DNA of 64,000 nt from Fibrobacter sp. UWB16. Lineage in GTDB: Bacteria; Fibrobacterota; Fibrobacteria; Fibrobacterales; Fibrobacteraceae. The notes below the pieces were generated by a model that searched no databases, had not been told where the DNA came from, and was given only the letters and a program-made list of their open reading frames with translations. Where the stretch lies: contig NZ_OCMS01000001.1 in NCBI RefSeq assembly GCF_900215325.1, forward strand, positions 558,001 to 622,000, in the 5' to 3' direction. Made by a program: the position numbers and the translations under genes. The stretch's first letter is position 1. Every line of letters begins with the position of its first letter. Below, piece by piece: positions 33,631 through 43,583 of the stretch.

Positions 33631-33713
33631 TCAGTCAATGGTCAATAGTCATTAGAAAAAACAACCAATAACTAATAACCAATGACTAACAACTAACGAC
33701 TAATAACTACTTC
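33631..33713. repeat. GTCATTAGT-type intergenic repeat
   Basis: CAATGGTCAATAGTCATTAG is followed by AACTAATAACCAATGACTAA-type units, again an inverted arrangement, ending at the stop codon of the CE15 gene. Confidence 0.6.
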
Positions 33714-35317
33714 AAGCTAGGCGTTTCCCAATCAATCCATTCAGACTTTTTGAAGTTGATGGTTTGAGTATTCTTGGAATAGTCAATCTTACCCGTCTTG
33801 GCATCCTTGCCGAGCAAGAACTTGTTCATAAAGTCCTTGACTTCGTCAAACTGCCCGTTCGGAAGCTGGCAGTGACCATGACCGCCTTCCTGGCTGTAGG
33901 TGTAATTTTCCGTTGCACCGAGAGCGTCATAAACTTCCTTAGAAGCTTGTCCGCAATAGTTCGACGGAACTTCGCCCAACCATTCCTGACCAGCATTGTC
34001 GAGAATGAGGAGCGCACGCGGAGCCACCATAGCCACCAACATGTGCTGGTCAAACGGGAGCGTATTTTCCTTGCCATCGTAATTCTTGAAACTAGAAATC
34101 ATCCACTTGCCTTCGGTACCGGCACTGCTCAAGCCCTGAACGAACTGCTTACCCTTCTGCTTGTTCACCTGAGCGCCCACACGCCAAAGCGATGCGCCAC
34201 CGGAACCGGATTCCTGCGGAATCGTGAGGGCAATACGTTCATCGAATGCACCAACAGCAAGCGTTCCCTTGCCCCAGCGAGAGCAACCCGTCATAGCGAG
34301 GTGCTTCACATCGATACCCGCTTCAGGAGTCTTTTCGAGAGCGTCGATAATGCGGCTTACGCCCCAAGCCCATGCAATGATGGTGCCCTGTCCCTGGTTA
34401 TAAAGCTGGAAGAACATACCGCCACCGCTTTCTGGAGCGACGTCATCCGGGTTAAACGTAATCTGAGCGATGTCAAGACCGTTCGTTGCGTTGCCGAGGC
34501 TTCCGCAACCGCCCATCATGCCACCGCCAAAACCGATCATCGCAGGCTTCGGCTTGTCCTTGGTACCGGCGTTGCTGATTTTCACGGAGAACGAACCGGA
34601 TTTGCCCTTGTCCGTGACCTTAATGGTGAGCTTTCCGCCAGAATACGAGCCTTCGACTTTTTCAGGATTGCGCGGCTTTGTACCGAACATGAGCTTTTCG
34701 TACATGGCGCCGATTTCTTCACGACGGCATTTCCAATCCGCCTTCGAAGAAATGCGCGTGCCATCGAGCTTTTTGAACGGATCCGGAAGTTTTGCGTTGT
34801 TCACGCTAGTCGGAATATCTCCAATTTGGCATTCACTGCGATGGTCTTCAACAAATTCATTTACCGGAGTCGGAGGCGTTGATTCGCTAGAGCTAGAGAC
34901 TTCCGGCTTTGTTGCAGACGAACTAGAATGATGATGTCCACGGCTAGAACTAGAGACAGCATCGCTGCTACTTCCAGGCAAAGCATCGCTACTCGACGAA
35001 AGCTGAGGTCCAAGGACACTACTACTAGATGCACCGCTAGAAATAGCGACATCAGAACTACTCGTCGGAGATTGTGCATCTGCAGAAGAATCAGGTCCCT
35101 GACTGCCAGAACCGTCATCAGAACTTGATTCTACGCTATTTTCGGCGTACGAACTGGAGCTAGATTCTCCACCAGAAATAATTCCAGCGGATTGCCCGAC
35201 CTGTTCCAAGCATTCTTTTGTTGTACATTGCGCAGCAGAAGTCATAGCTTCATCGCCGCACGCCCATAAGCCAAAGGCAGCAACTGCCACTGGCATTACT
35301 TTCATCCACTTATTCAT
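33707..35317 (-). CDS. CE15 glucuronoyl esterase, lipoprotein with polyserine linker
   Basis: CE15 enzymes hydrolyse the ester bond between lignin alcohols and 4-O-methylglucuronic acid on xylan. The 536-aa protein has a lipoprotein signal with Cys20 (FGLWAC), a serine-rich linker with repeated SSSS blocks (about residues 52-155), and then the alpha/beta-hydrolase domain. GCSRWGKG carries nucleophile Ser346, and GGHGHC near the C-terminus supplies the His. QESGSGGASLWR and VAPRALLILDN are CE15 segments. Lipid anchoring suggests it stays on the cell surface or in the periplasm. The 17-bp palindrome at 35416-35432 lies upstream. Confidence 0.9.
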   Translation of the reverse strand: MNKWMKVMPVAVAAFGLWACGDEAMTSAAQCTTKECLEQVGQSAGIISGGESSSSSYAENSVESSSDDGSGSQGPDSSADAQSPTSSSDVAISSGASSSSVLGPQLSSSSDALPGSSSDAVSSSSRGHHHSSSSATKPEVSSSSESTPPTPVNEFVEDHRSECQIGDIPTSVNNAKLPDPFKKLDGTRISSKADWKCRREEIGAMYEKLMFGTKPRNPEKVEGSYSGGKLTIKVTDKGKSGSFSVKISNAGTKDKPKPAMIGFGGGMMGGCGSLGNATNGLDIAQITFNPDDVAPESGGGMFFQLYNQGQGTIIAWAWGVSRIIDALEKTPEAGIDVKHLAMTGCSRWGKGTLAVGAFDERIALTIPQESGSGGASLWRVGAQVNKQKGKQFVQGLSSAGTEGKWMISSFKNYDGKENTLPFDQHMLVAMVAPRALLILDNAGQEWLGEVPSNYCGQASKEVYDALGATENYTYSQEGGHGHCQLPNGQFDEVKDFMNKFLLGKDAKTGKIDYSKNTQTINFKKSEWIDWETPSLK

Positions 35318-35415
35318 TGTATACCAACCCCAACAACAGCCGTGAATTCGGCGGAATTGTTGTCCTTTAAATTAATCTATTCTAAAAATTTTGGGCGAGG
35401 TGTAATAACTTTTTT

Positions 35416-35432
35416 GTTGTAACAGTTACAAC
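35416..35432. promoter_or_regulatory. 17-bp perfect palindrome GTTGTAAC-A-GTTACAAC
   Basis: Two 8-bp arms around one base, in the 259-bp divergent region between the CE15 and rel genes, 99 bp before the CE15 start. Likely a dimeric regulator site; which gene it serves is not decided by the sequence. Confidence 0.45.
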
Positions 35433-35576
35433 GCACTCATTCAGATGCATCTACCCGCAAACTGGAAATTTTCCATTTTTCCTTTTTTCTAGTCAAGTCG
35501 ATGCTTTTTTCGTCTTATTTTTGGCATATTTTCGAAAAAAAGCCGCATAAGTATCAAATTATTAGATAAATTGAGA

Positions 35577-37724
35577 ATGATGGATCAGGCTAAATTTACA
35601 ACGAACCAAGAGCACATTGTAAGTGTGCTCCTTAAGAAGAATCCCAAACTTGACGAAGGGATTCTCAGAAAAGCTATAGCCTTTATTGCCGATGCCCACG
35701 ATGGTCAATACCGCAAGAGCGGCATGCCCTACACAGAACACCCTTACGAAGTGGCCAAGATTCTTGCAGACCTCAAGCAAGACCAGGCAACGGTACTCGC
35801 AGGCTTATTGCACGACGTGGTGGAAGACACCCCGCATACCCTCAGTGAAATTTCTGAACTTTTTGGCGAAGACACGGCGTTCATGGTCGATGCGGTGACA
35901 AAGATTACCGCAGTCCAGGAAGCAAGCAAGACGGCGCAAAAGGCAAGTACCTACCGTAAGCTCATTACGGCCATGGCCAAAGACCCGCGCGTCATCATGA
36001 TCAAAATCGCAGACCGCATCCACAACATGCGCACCATGCGATACATGAAGCCCGAAAAGCGTAAGATTATCGCCCAGGAAACTCTTGACATTTACGTACC
36101 GCTCACCCATAGATTCGGTCTATACAAGCTGAAAACCGAACTCGAAGACTTGAGCTTCAAGTACGTGAACCCGGATGAATACCAAAAGCTCGTCGACGCC
36201 CTTATCGAAAATAAGGAAAAGCGCGAAAACTACGTGCAATCCGTGATTGGTCCGCTTCAGATCAAGATGGCGCTCGAAGACTTCGACTGCACCATCCAGG
36301 GGCGCACCAAGAACATATACAGCATCTATAACAAGATGATTGCCCGCGGTTGCGGATTCGAAGACATCTTCGACATTTTCGCCATCCGCATTATCGTCGA
36401 AACGATTCCGGAATGCTACCTCGCTCTGGGTTACGTGCACAACCTCTGGACACCGCTTCAAAGCCGCTTCAAGGACTACATCGCCACCCCGAAGCCTAAC
36501 CTTTACCAGAGTATCCATACAACCGTCATCGGTCCCGAAAACAAGATGGTCGAAGTCCAGATCCGCACAAAGGACATGGACTTAACCGCCGAAAAGGGAT
36601 TTGCCGCCCACTGGGCCTACAAGATGGAAACGCAGCACGAAGGTGAAGAACTCGCCTGGCTCGACCACATGGTCAAGCTGCAATCCGAAATCTCGGACTC
36701 CAAGGAATACCTCGACTTCTTGAAGGTGGACTTGAAGCCCGAAGGCATGACGGTGTTCACCCCGAAAGGAGCATCCGTTGAACTCCCCGAAGGCGCCATC
36801 GTTTTGGACTTTGCATTCGCAGTACACACGGAGCTTGGCCTGCACTGCATCGGCGCACGCATTAACGACAAGGTCGTGAGCCTCGATGAACCTGTGCCGC
36901 ACGGTGCCACAATTCAGATTTTAAAGAGCCCAAATCAGGAACCGAGCCCGGAATGGCTTGAAATGGTCAAGACCATCAAGGCAAAGCAGGAACTCCGCAA
37001 GTGGATGAAGACAAGCATCATCATCCAGTCCCGCAGCCTCGGTAAAGAAATCTGGACTCGCGAACTGCGCCTCCTGAAAATTGAAAAGGACAAACGCCCG
37101 AAGGAAGAGGACATCCTCAAGAACTTCGGCATGACAAGCCTCAACGAATTTTTTGAAAAGATCGGTCAGGGCGAACTGCCGCTCCAGGACATCCACCGTT
37201 TCTTGAACGGCGGAAACGACATATCCAAGGAAACCGCAGCCATCCGCTTCTACCCGAAATTCGGCAAGGACATGGACAACACGCTCACCGACGAAATGCC
37301 GTTGATGATTGGTCACGAAACCAGTCTCCTCATCCATTTCGCAAGCTGCTGCGGCCCTGTCCCGGGCGATAAGATTGTCGGCGTGATGCGCCCGCAAATC
37401 GGTATAGAAGTCCACAAGAGCGACTGCCCTTGTCTCAAGGACTTGCCGAACGACCAGCGCCTCCCCGTCGATTGGAGCGCCGATGTTTCGAAGCCATTTA
37501 CAACGCACCTCACGATTGAAACAGACAACCGCAGAAACTTGCCTTTAAGCATCCTGATGGTTCTGAAAGACGAGAACTTGTCGTTGGATAGAATGAGTAT
37601 CGCCAGTGCCCAGTACACGGGACGCATCCGTATGGAATTCAAGGCGTTCCGCAAGGACCAGGTCGATGCCATTGTGACCAAGATAAGGCAAGTCGAGGGC
37701 GTCAGAGGGGTTGAAAAAGCATGA
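35577..37724 (+). CDS. Bifunctional (p)ppGpp synthetase/hydrolase, Rel/SpoT family
   Basis: Rel/SpoT proteins make and degrade the stringent-response alarmone. The protein is about 715 aa, with ATG at 35577 or 35580. The HD hydrolase domain is intact (LLHDVVEDTPHT, KIADRIHNMRTM). The synthetase domain shows RTKNIYSIYNKM, DIFDIFAIRIIVE and DYIATPKPNLYQSIHTT. A TGS domain (MTVFTPKGASVELPEGAIVLDFAFAVH, read in parts) and a C-terminal ACT domain follow. Both activities are therefore expected. Its stop overlaps the next ATG (ATGA). Confidence 0.94.
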   Translation: MMDQAKFTTNQEHIVSVLLKKNPKLDEGILRKAIAFIADAHDGQYRKSGMPYTEHPYEVAKILADLKQDQATVLAGLLHDVVEDTPHTLSEISELFGEDTAFMVDAVTKITAVQEASKTAQKASTYRKLITAMAKDPRVIMIKIADRIHNMRTMRYMKPEKRKIIAQETLDIYVPLTHRFGLYKLKTELEDLSFKYVNPDEYQKLVDALIENKEKRENYVQSVIGPLQIKMALEDFDCTIQGRTKNIYSIYNKMIARGCGFEDIFDIFAIRIIVETIPECYLALGYVHNLWTPLQSRFKDYIATPKPNLYQSIHTTVIGPENKMVEVQIRTKDMDLTAEKGFAAHWAYKMETQHEGEELAWLDHMVKLQSEISDSKEYLDFLKVDLKPEGMTVFTPKGASVELPEGAIVLDFAFAVHTELGLHCIGARINDKVVSLDEPVPHGATIQILKSPNQEPSPEWLEMVKTIKAKQELRKWMKTSIIIQSRSLGKEIWTRELRLLKIEKDKRPKEEDILKNFGMTSLNEFFEKIGQGELPLQDIHRFLNGGNDISKETAAIRFYPKFGKDMDNTLTDEMPLMIGHETSLLIHFASCCGPVPGDKIVGVMRPQIGIEVHKSDCPCLKDLPNDQRLPVDWSADVSKPFTTHLTIETDNRRNLPLSILMVLKDENLSLDRMSIASAQYTGRIRMEFKAFRKDQVDAIVTKIRQVEGVRGVEKA

Positions 37725-38314
37725 TAACATCCCTACACCATTGCGACTACACACAAAAAAACCGTGCGTTCAACTGCCGCATGAGGAACCGCTATTACGA
37801 AGAAGTGTATTACGCGTTCCGTGCGCTGTTCCCGAACGAAATCGCCGAAGCCAAGGAATCTACACCCGAAGAGAACAACGCCTGGTACCAGCATTTGAGC
37901 AAGGACATCAAGCGTTACGAACGTCTCTTGATGACATGCCTCGAATATGCGCAGGCAGCCATCTTTTACGGCAAGGCCGAAAATTCTTCGCTTTACTCCA
38001 AGGACAAGCGCTGGGGTATTTTGCAAGAAGAAATTTTCCTCGTGCACTTTTTGCAGGAACTGCTCTCGACGACGCGATACGTTATCGCAAGAATTGATAC
38101 GGATAAAGTGTTGCAACAATGGAGTGGGGAAATGCAGGGCATGAAATCGAGTCCTGTCGTTTACGGCTTCGTGAGTGATATTCAAGGCAAATTGAATACC
38201 ATGAACGCAGGCACCATTGATGAATTTAAGGACTTGCTGAAACACGTTCTGGACCGCTTCCAGATTGGCAATACGCTATTCGGAACCGTCCAGGACTTGC
38301 AGAATTTCTACTAA
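37721..38314 (+). CDS. Unknown protein coupled to Rel/SpoT
   Basis: The 197-aa protein is not recognised. It is soluble and mostly helical by composition, rich in Tyr, Glu and Lys (RMRNRYYEEVYYAFRALFPNE, WYQHLSKDIKRYERLL), without signal or membrane segments. Its ATG overlaps the rel stop codon as ATGA, so its translation is probably coupled, which suggests a related role. It is followed after 26 bp by nuoA. Confidence 0.75.
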   Translation: MITSLHHCDYTQKNRAFNCRMRNRYYEEVYYAFRALFPNEIAEAKESTPEENNAWYQHLSKDIKRYERLLMTCLEYAQAAIFYGKAENSSLYSKDKRWGILQEEIFLVHFLQELLSTTRYVIARIDTDKVLQQWSGEMQGMKSSPVVYGFVSDIQGKLNTMNAGTIDEFKDLLKHVLDRFQIGNTLFGTVQDLQNFY

Positions 38315-38340
38315 TGACCATTGACTAAAAACTAACGACT

Positions 38341-38721
38341 ATGTCTGAATACATCATACTTTCAATATTCCTTTTTCTGGGCGCGTTTATCGCGGCGGCG
38401 GCAACCGTCACAGGCCTATTGCTAGGCTACCGCACCAAGAATACAAAGAACAAGATGGCACCGTACGAATGCGGTATGGAAACCATCGGCAACGCAAGAA
38501 TTCAGTTCAAGGTGGGCTACTACTTGTTCGCCTTGCTCTTCCTCGTGTTTGATATCGAAGCGCTGTTCCTCTTCCCCGTCATGATGAACTTCAAGGAAAT
38601 CATGGCTGGCCACACGGCGCTCCCGCCATCAGTCGTCGTTATCGACCTTATCATCTTCATTGCGATTCTCGTTTCAGGTCTCGCCTATGCCTGGAAGAAA
38701 GGAATTCTCAAATGGGAATAA
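38341..38721 (+). CDS. nuoA: Complex I subunit NuoA
   Basis: A membrane subunit of the proton-pumping quinone oxidoreductase, 126 aa with three transmembrane helices. The conserved loop [38 protein letters not shown] is easily recognised in pieces ([16 protein letters not shown]). It opens an operon reading to nuoN at 48509. The 26 bp before its ATG consist of GACTAAAAACTAACGACT-like repeat, with no evident ribosome site. Its 3' end overlaps the nuoBC start by 10 bp. Confidence 0.95.
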   Translation: MSEYIILSIFLFLGAFIAAAATVTGLLLGYRTKNTKNKMAPYECGMETIGNARIQFKVGYYLFALLFLVFDIEALFLFPVMMNFKEIMAGHTALPPSVVVIDLIIFIAILVSGLAYAWKKGILKWE

Positions 38722-39971
38722 TTAATTTAGCTCCGAAGATTCTTGACCCGATTCCCGGTGGAAAGTACGTTGTCAATGCAATCGACTACGTAGTCAACTG
38801 GGCTCGTGCTAATTCTATTTGGCCGCTTACATACGGTACAAGTTGCTGCGCTATCGAAATGATGTCGAGTTCCATGGCTCGCTACGATATCGCCCGTTTT
38901 GGCTCTGAAGTGTTCCGCTCGTCCCCGCGACAGGCGGACTTGTTTATTTTGGCAGGTACAATTACCCGCCGCATGGCACCCGCCATCCAGATGCTTTGGG
39001 AACAAATTCCCGGTCCGAAATACGTCATCGCCATGGGCGCCTGCACGATTAGCGGTGGCCCGTTCATCTACGACAACTATTCTGTTGTTCGTGGCGCACA
39101 GAACTTGATTCCGGTCGATGTGTTCGTTCCCGGCTGCCCGCCGCGCCCCGAAGCACTCTTCCACGGACTTTTGACGCTCCGCGAAAAGATTCTCAAGGAA
39201 ACATGCCGCAACCCGTGGCACGAAGGCGAACCGAAGGACGTTTCGACGATGGACCGCTATCGCGAAGCCGCAAAGACTTGGGCCGCTCTCGAAGAAATGA
39301 AAGACGAGCAGATGGCCGAAGCCCGCGCGAAGTTCAAGGAAGAAAATCCGGACTACAAGAGTGCATTCAAGCCAATTCGCGTCAAGAAGCCGGATTTCCC
39401 GGAAGTGGAACGTGTGCCGTTCAAGCGCTTTGGCATGACGCAACTTGAACTTTTCACAAAGCTCCGCGCCAAGTTCCCGAACGTGACAGTGCATACACGT
39501 GGTGAAGACACTCCTGAAGATGTCGTCGCCAAGATGCCTGCGGACTGCCCGCTCGAAGTCATGCTCGAAAAGGAAGACTACCTGAACGTCGTTGAATTTG
39601 TCAAGAATGATCCTGAATTCAAGATGGATTACCTAATTGACGTGACCGCCATTGACTACGACGACCACTTCGACATGGTCACAATGCTCAGAAGCCTTGA
39701 AATCGGCCACAAGATTTTCCTTTGCGTGCAGCTCAAGAAAGACTTCTCGATTGACGAAGAAAAACGCCCAACATCGCTCCTCGCTAGCGTCCCAACAATC
39801 TCGCACCTCTACCCCGGTGCAGAAATCAAGGAACGCGAAGTTTACGACATGTTCGGCATCAAGTTTGAAAACCACCCCGACCTTCGCCGCATCTTCTTGG
39901 ACAAGGACTTCGTGGGTTACCCGCTCCGTAAAGACTTTACTCACCCGGAAATGATTAGGAGGCCTATATGA
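38712..39971 (+). CDS. nuoBC: Complex I NuoB-NuoC fusion
   Basis: The 419-aa protein joins two normally separate subunits. NuoB (about 1-165) carries the N2 [4Fe-4S] ligands Cys45, Cys46, Cys111 and Cys142 ([29 protein letters not shown]). A charged linker (about 166-235) leads to NuoC (about 236-419), recognised by [17 protein letters not shown] and HPDLRRIFL. NuoCD fusions are common in other bacteria; B-C is less familiar to me. No frameshift or stop is seen at the junction. It overlaps nuoD by 4 bp. Confidence 0.94.
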   Translation: MGIINLAPKILDPIPGGKYVVNAIDYVVNWARANSIWPLTYGTSCCAIEMMSSSMARYDIARFGSEVFRSSPRQADLFILAGTITRRMAPAIQMLWEQIPGPKYVIAMGACTISGGPFIYDNYSVVRGAQNLIPVDVFVPGCPPRPEALFHGLLTLREKILKETCRNPWHEGEPKDVSTMDRYREAAKTWAALEEMKDEQMAEARAKFKEENPDYKSAFKPIRVKKPDFPEVERVPFKRFGMTQLELFTKLRAKFPNVTVHTRGEDTPEDVVAKMPADCPLEVMLEKEDYLNVVEFVKNDPEFKMDYLIDVTAIDYDDHFDMVTMLRSLEIGHKIFLCVQLKKDFSIDEEKRPTSLLASVPTISHLYPGAEIKEREVYDMFGIKFENHPDLRRIFLDKDFVGYPLRKDFTHPEMIRRPI

Positions 39972-41107
39972 GTCATCAGTTACCTCCGGGATTTCGCCTC
40001 GAACGCAAATCGAATACTGAAGAATTTTTTATCAACATGGGTCCGCAGCACCCGAGTACTCATGGTGCTTTGCGACTCACGCTCCGCATGGACGGTGAGA
40101 CCATTGTAGAAGTTGTCCCGCACTTTGGCTATATCCACCGCGGTATGGAAAAGCAAGCGGAATCAATGAGCTACTTGCAGTACATCGCCATGTCGGACCG
40201 TCAGGACTATTTGACCGCCATCCAGAACAACTTGGGCGTCGTGATTGCTCTTGAAAAGGGCATGAACGTGGGCGTTCCGCTCCGTGGCGAATACATCCGC
40301 GTGATGCTCCAAGAACTTGGCCGCATTGCCTCGCACTTGGTGTTCTACGGTTGCTTTGGCGGTGACCTTGGCGGACAGACTTGCCTCTTGTTCGGTTTCA
40401 AGGAACGTGAAATGATTCACGACATCCTCGAAGAAGTCACAGGCTCCCGCCTTACGACGAACTTCTTTAGACCGGGCGGAAGCCGCTATGACGTGCCGGA
40501 TACGTTTATCCCGCGCGTAAAAGCATTCCTCGACCACATGGAAGATACGATGAAGGACTACGAAAGATTCCTTTCGAAAAACATCATCGTGTTGGAACGC
40601 AGCATCGGCATTGGAGTTCTTTCCAAGGAAGATGCGATCGCTTACGGTTGCTCTGGCCCTGTGCTCCGCGCTAGCGGCGTGAACTTTGACGTGCGCCGTG
40701 CAAACCCGTATAGCATTTACGACCAGCTCGACTTTGACGTGCCCGTATTCCATAACGGCGACTGCTACGACCGCTACAAAATCCGCATTGCAGAAATTCA
40801 TCAATCGCTCAAGATTCTGCGCCAGTGCGTCGAAAAGTTTCCGACCGAAGGTCCGTGGCGCAGCAAGGAAAAGCCAGTGCGACTCCCCGTGGGCCGCTAC
40901 TACAGCGAAATTGAAACAGCCAAGGGTCTTTACGCCACATACGTTGTCGCCGCAACGACCGGCGAAAAGCCGTACCGCATCCACACACGCGGCCCAAGCT
41001 TCCCGCATATTGCAGCGATTAACAAGATGGCTCAAGGTCACAAGATTTCGGACCTCGTGACCATCATGGCAACGTTAGACCCCGTGATTCCGGAAATTGA
41101 CAGGTAG
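39968..41107 (+). CDS. nuoD: Complex I subunit NuoD
   Basis: The 49-kDa type subunit, 379 aa, forms the quinone-binding cavity together with NuoB. Family segments include [41 protein letters not shown] and the C-terminal DPVIPEIDR. The start overlaps the nuoBC stop (ATGA). nuoE, nuoF and nuoG, which normally lie between nuoD and nuoH, are absent: nuoH begins 3 bp after the nuoD stop. Confidence 0.96.
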   Translation: MSHQLPPGFRLERKSNTEEFFINMGPQHPSTHGALRLTLRMDGETIVEVVPHFGYIHRGMEKQAESMSYLQYIAMSDRQDYLTAIQNNLGVVIALEKGMNVGVPLRGEYIRVMLQELGRIASHLVFYGCFGGDLGGQTCLLFGFKEREMIHDILEEVTGSRLTTNFFRPGGSRYDVPDTFIPRVKAFLDHMEDTMKDYERFLSKNIIVLERSIGIGVLSKEDAIAYGCSGPVLRASGVNFDVRRANPYSIYDQLDFDVPVFHNGDCYDRYKIRIAEIHQSLKILRQCVEKFPTEGPWRSKEKPVRLPVGRYYSEIETAKGLYATYVVAATTGEKPYRIHTRGPSFPHIAAINKMAQGHKISDLVTIMATLDPVIPEIDR

Positions 41108-41110
41108 TTT

Positions 41111-42232
41111 ATGTTTGTACCTTCAGTAACACATCCTATTGGCGACTTTGTCCGTGAATGGGTTCCGCGCTTGGCAGAATATCTGCCCGCAAACATCCAG
41201 TCCGAAGACCTCAACAGCGTCGTCGCCTTCCTCATCAACGCTGTGATTTGCATTATCGCCGTCTGTGTGGTGAACATCGGCTCTGCCCCGATTCTCATTT
41301 ACATGGAACGCAAGGTTTGCGCTCACGTGCAATGCCGTTTGGGACCGATGCGCCTTGGCTGGCACGGAACGCTCCAGACCATCGCGGACGTGATCAAAAT
41401 GCTCTTCAAGGAAGTGTACGCTCCGAGTGGCGCTGACAAGCTCATGTTCTACTTGGCTCCGCTAATCGTCTTGATTGCACCGTTTATCGTCTGCGCCTTG
41501 ATTCCGTTCGACAAGAACCTTGTCGTGGCCGACGTCTCGATGGGCATCCCGCTCATCATCGCGGTGAACGGCTTTGGCGTGCTCGGCATTTTGCTTGGCG
41601 GCTGGAGCAGTAACAACAAGTATTCCTTGCTCGGTGCGCTCCGCAGTGGCGCCCAGATGATCAGCTACGAAATCTCGTTTGCGATGATTCTCCTGTTCGT
41701 CGTCATGATTTCTGGTTCTACGAACCTCATGAGCATTACGATGGGCCAGGAAGGAACGATTTTTGACTGGTGGATTTTCAAGATTCCAGTCCTCGGTTTC
41801 ATCGCTTTCATCTTGTTCTTTATTTCGAGCACCGCCGAAATGAACCGCGCTCCGTTCGACATTGCTGAAGCGGAACAGGAACTTACCGGTGGTTACCACA
41901 CGGAATACAATGGCACCCCGTTTGCCATGTTCTACCTTGCCGAATACATCGCCCTCATCACGAACTCCGCCCTTGCAACCACATGCTTCCTCGGTGGATT
42001 CTTCCCGCCGTGCGTGGGCATTGACGCTATCGACAACGTTTTGAAGATGGTGCCTGGCGTCGTGTGGTTCTTCGCCAAGATTTACTTTATGGTCTGGTGC
42101 TACATGATGGTCCGCTGGACGTTTGTGCGCCCGCGTGTCGACCAGCTCATGGACTTTGAATGGAAATTCCTTTTGCCGGTAAACCTAGTGTTGCTCGTCG
42201 CTGGCGCAGCCTTTATCGCAATTGGTGGTTAG
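41111..42232 (+). CDS. nuoH: Complex I subunit NuoH
   Basis: The 373-aa membrane subunit links the quinone site to the pumping arm. About eight hydrophobic helices are visible. Signature segments are YMERKVCAHVQCRLGP, LQTIADVIKMLFKE and the STAEMNRAPFDIAEAEQELTGGYHTEYNG loop, cited here in parts (NRAPFD, EAEQEL). An N-terminal extension of about 40 residues precedes the first helix. Confidence 0.96.
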   Translation: MFVPSVTHPIGDFVREWVPRLAEYLPANIQSEDLNSVVAFLINAVICIIAVCVVNIGSAPILIYMERKVCAHVQCRLGPMRLGWHGTLQTIADVIKMLFKEVYAPSGADKLMFYLAPLIVLIAPFIVCALIPFDKNLVVADVSMGIPLIIAVNGFGVLGILLGGWSSNNKYSLLGALRSGAQMISYEISFAMILLFVVMISGSTNLMSITMGQEGTIFDWWIFKIPVLGFIAFILFFISSTAEMNRAPFDIAEAEQELTGGYHTEYNGTPFAMFYLAEYIALITNSALATTCFLGGFFPPCVGIDAIDNVLKMVPGVVWFFAKIYFMVWCYMMVRWTFVRPRVDQLMDFEWKFLLPVNLVLLVAGAAFIAIGG

Positions 42233-42235
42233 TTT

Positions 42236-42709
42236 ATGCAAGAAAAAATTTCAACATTACAATATATCAAGCGCTACTTGAAGCGTTGCATTACGGGTCC
42301 GTGGAGCCTTATTTGCGGATTGTCCGTGACACTCAAGTATTTTTTCAATCCTAAGCGCATCGTTACGGAACAGTACCCCGAAAACAGGAAGACGCTCAAG
42401 ATGCACGACCGTTACCGCGGCCGCCTCGAGATGATCGAAGATGCAGACGGCAACAACCACTGCACCGCTTGCGGCATGTGCGAACGCGCCTGCCCGAACG
42501 CATCCATCAACGTGCTTGCCACAAAGAACATTGCAGGCAAGAAGGTTCTCGGACGTTACGTGTACCACTTCGCCAGCTGCACCCAGTGCGGCCTCTGCGT
42601 AGAAGCCTGCCCGTTTGGAGCCATCCGCATGAGTCCCGCATTCGAGGTTGCGACAACTGACCCGAACGATCTTGAAATGATTTTAAATAAGAAGGAGGGA
42701 CAAGGTTAA
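42236..42709 (+). CDS. nuoI: Complex I subunit NuoI
   Basis: The 157-aa ferredoxin-like subunit carries clusters N6a and N6b. Two [4Fe-4S] motifs are complete: Cys76, 79, 82 with Cys86, and Cys115, 118, 121 with Cys125. With NuoEFG missing, this subunit is a plausible docking point for an external electron donor. Its last base overlaps the nuoJ start. Confidence 0.96.
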   Translation: MQEKISTLQYIKRYLKRCITGPWSLICGLSVTLKYFFNPKRIVTEQYPENRKTLKMHDRYRGRLEMIEDADGNNHCTACGMCERACPNASINVLATKNIAGKKVLGRYVYHFASCTQCGLCVEACPFGAIRMSPAFEVATTDPNDLEMILNKKEGQG

Positions 42710-43281
42710 TGTTCCCGGATTTGCCTTTATCATTCCCGATGGGTGGCATGGACATTGCGTTCTATGTCGTCGCATTCGTGATTTTAATGACGGCGGTTTG
42801 TTGCGTTGCCGTGAAAAACATCCTGCAAAGCGCCGTGTTCCTCATCTTTAGCTTTGTCACGACCGCCATTCTCTACATGCTCATGCACGCAGAATTCATT
42901 GCGCTTGCCCAGGTGATGGTTTACGTGGGCGGCGTCGTGATTTTCGTGGTGTTTACAATTCTTCTCACAAGCCATTTGGGAGAAGACGCTTTCACGACAA
43001 AGATTCCGCGAGTGTTTACCGCATTTGCGCTTTCCATCGCGTTTGTGTTCGTGATGGTCAAATGCGTGCTGCCGACTCCGGACTTGGCAAGCGGCATCGT
43101 AAACTCCCCCGCCGACTATTCTTCACTCCAGAACTTCGCCTTGCGCTTGCTCGGTAACGATCCAAACGGATTCATCATCCCGTTTGAAATCGTGAGCGTG
43201 CTCCTCTTGATGACGCTCATTTGCGCTATCACGGTCGCCCGCCGCACCAAGGAAGATGCCGAAGAGGAGGCTAGCAAATGA
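42709..43281 (+). CDS. nuoJ: Complex I subunit NuoJ
   Basis: A 190-aa membrane subunit with five hydrophobic helices. The conserved MHAEFIALAQVMVYVGGVVIFVVF segment (recognised by EFIALAQVMVYVGG) belongs to helix 3, which contains the pi-bulge in known structures. AAGGAGG lies 8 nt upstream of the ATG. It overlaps nuoK by 4 bp. Confidence 0.94.
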   Translation: MFPDLPLSFPMGGMDIAFYVVAFVILMTAVCCVAVKNILQSAVFLIFSFVTTAILYMLMHAEFIALAQVMVYVGGVVIFVVFTILLTSHLGEDAFTTKIPRVFTAFALSIAFVFVMVKCVLPTPDLASGIVNSPADYSSLQNFALRLLGNDPNGFIIPFEIVSVLLLMTLICAITVARRTKEDAEEEASK

Positions 43282-43583
43282 ACCTTTTGAATTGCTTGAT
43301 TCTCGCATTTTTGCTGTTCGGGATTGGCGTCTGGGGCCTGATGCGCCGCCGCCATCTCATCGGCATGCTCATTTCCATTGAGCTCATGCTGAATGCCGCA
43401 AACATCAACTTTATCAGTTTTGCCTACTTCACCGCACACGATGCGACCGCAGGCGCACTGTTCAGTATCTTTGTCATTGCCGTGACGGCTTGCGAAATGG
43501 CCATCGCCCTTGCGATTATCGTGACCATGTACCGCCGCCATAAGAGTCTTGACGTTGACCAGTTGAGGGACCTCCATGATTGA
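43278..43583 (+). CDS. nuoK: Complex I subunit NuoK
   Basis: A 101-aa, three-helix antiporter-like subunit. GMLISIELMLNAANINF holds one conserved membrane glutamate of the pumping pathway and AVTACEMAIALAI the other. It overlaps nuoJ by 4 bp and nuoL by 8 bp. Confidence 0.95.
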   Translation: MNLLNCLILAFLLFGIGVWGLMRRRHLIGMLISIELMLNAANINFISFAYFTAHDATAGALFSIFVIAVTACEMAIALAIIVTMYRRHKSLDVDQLRDLHD

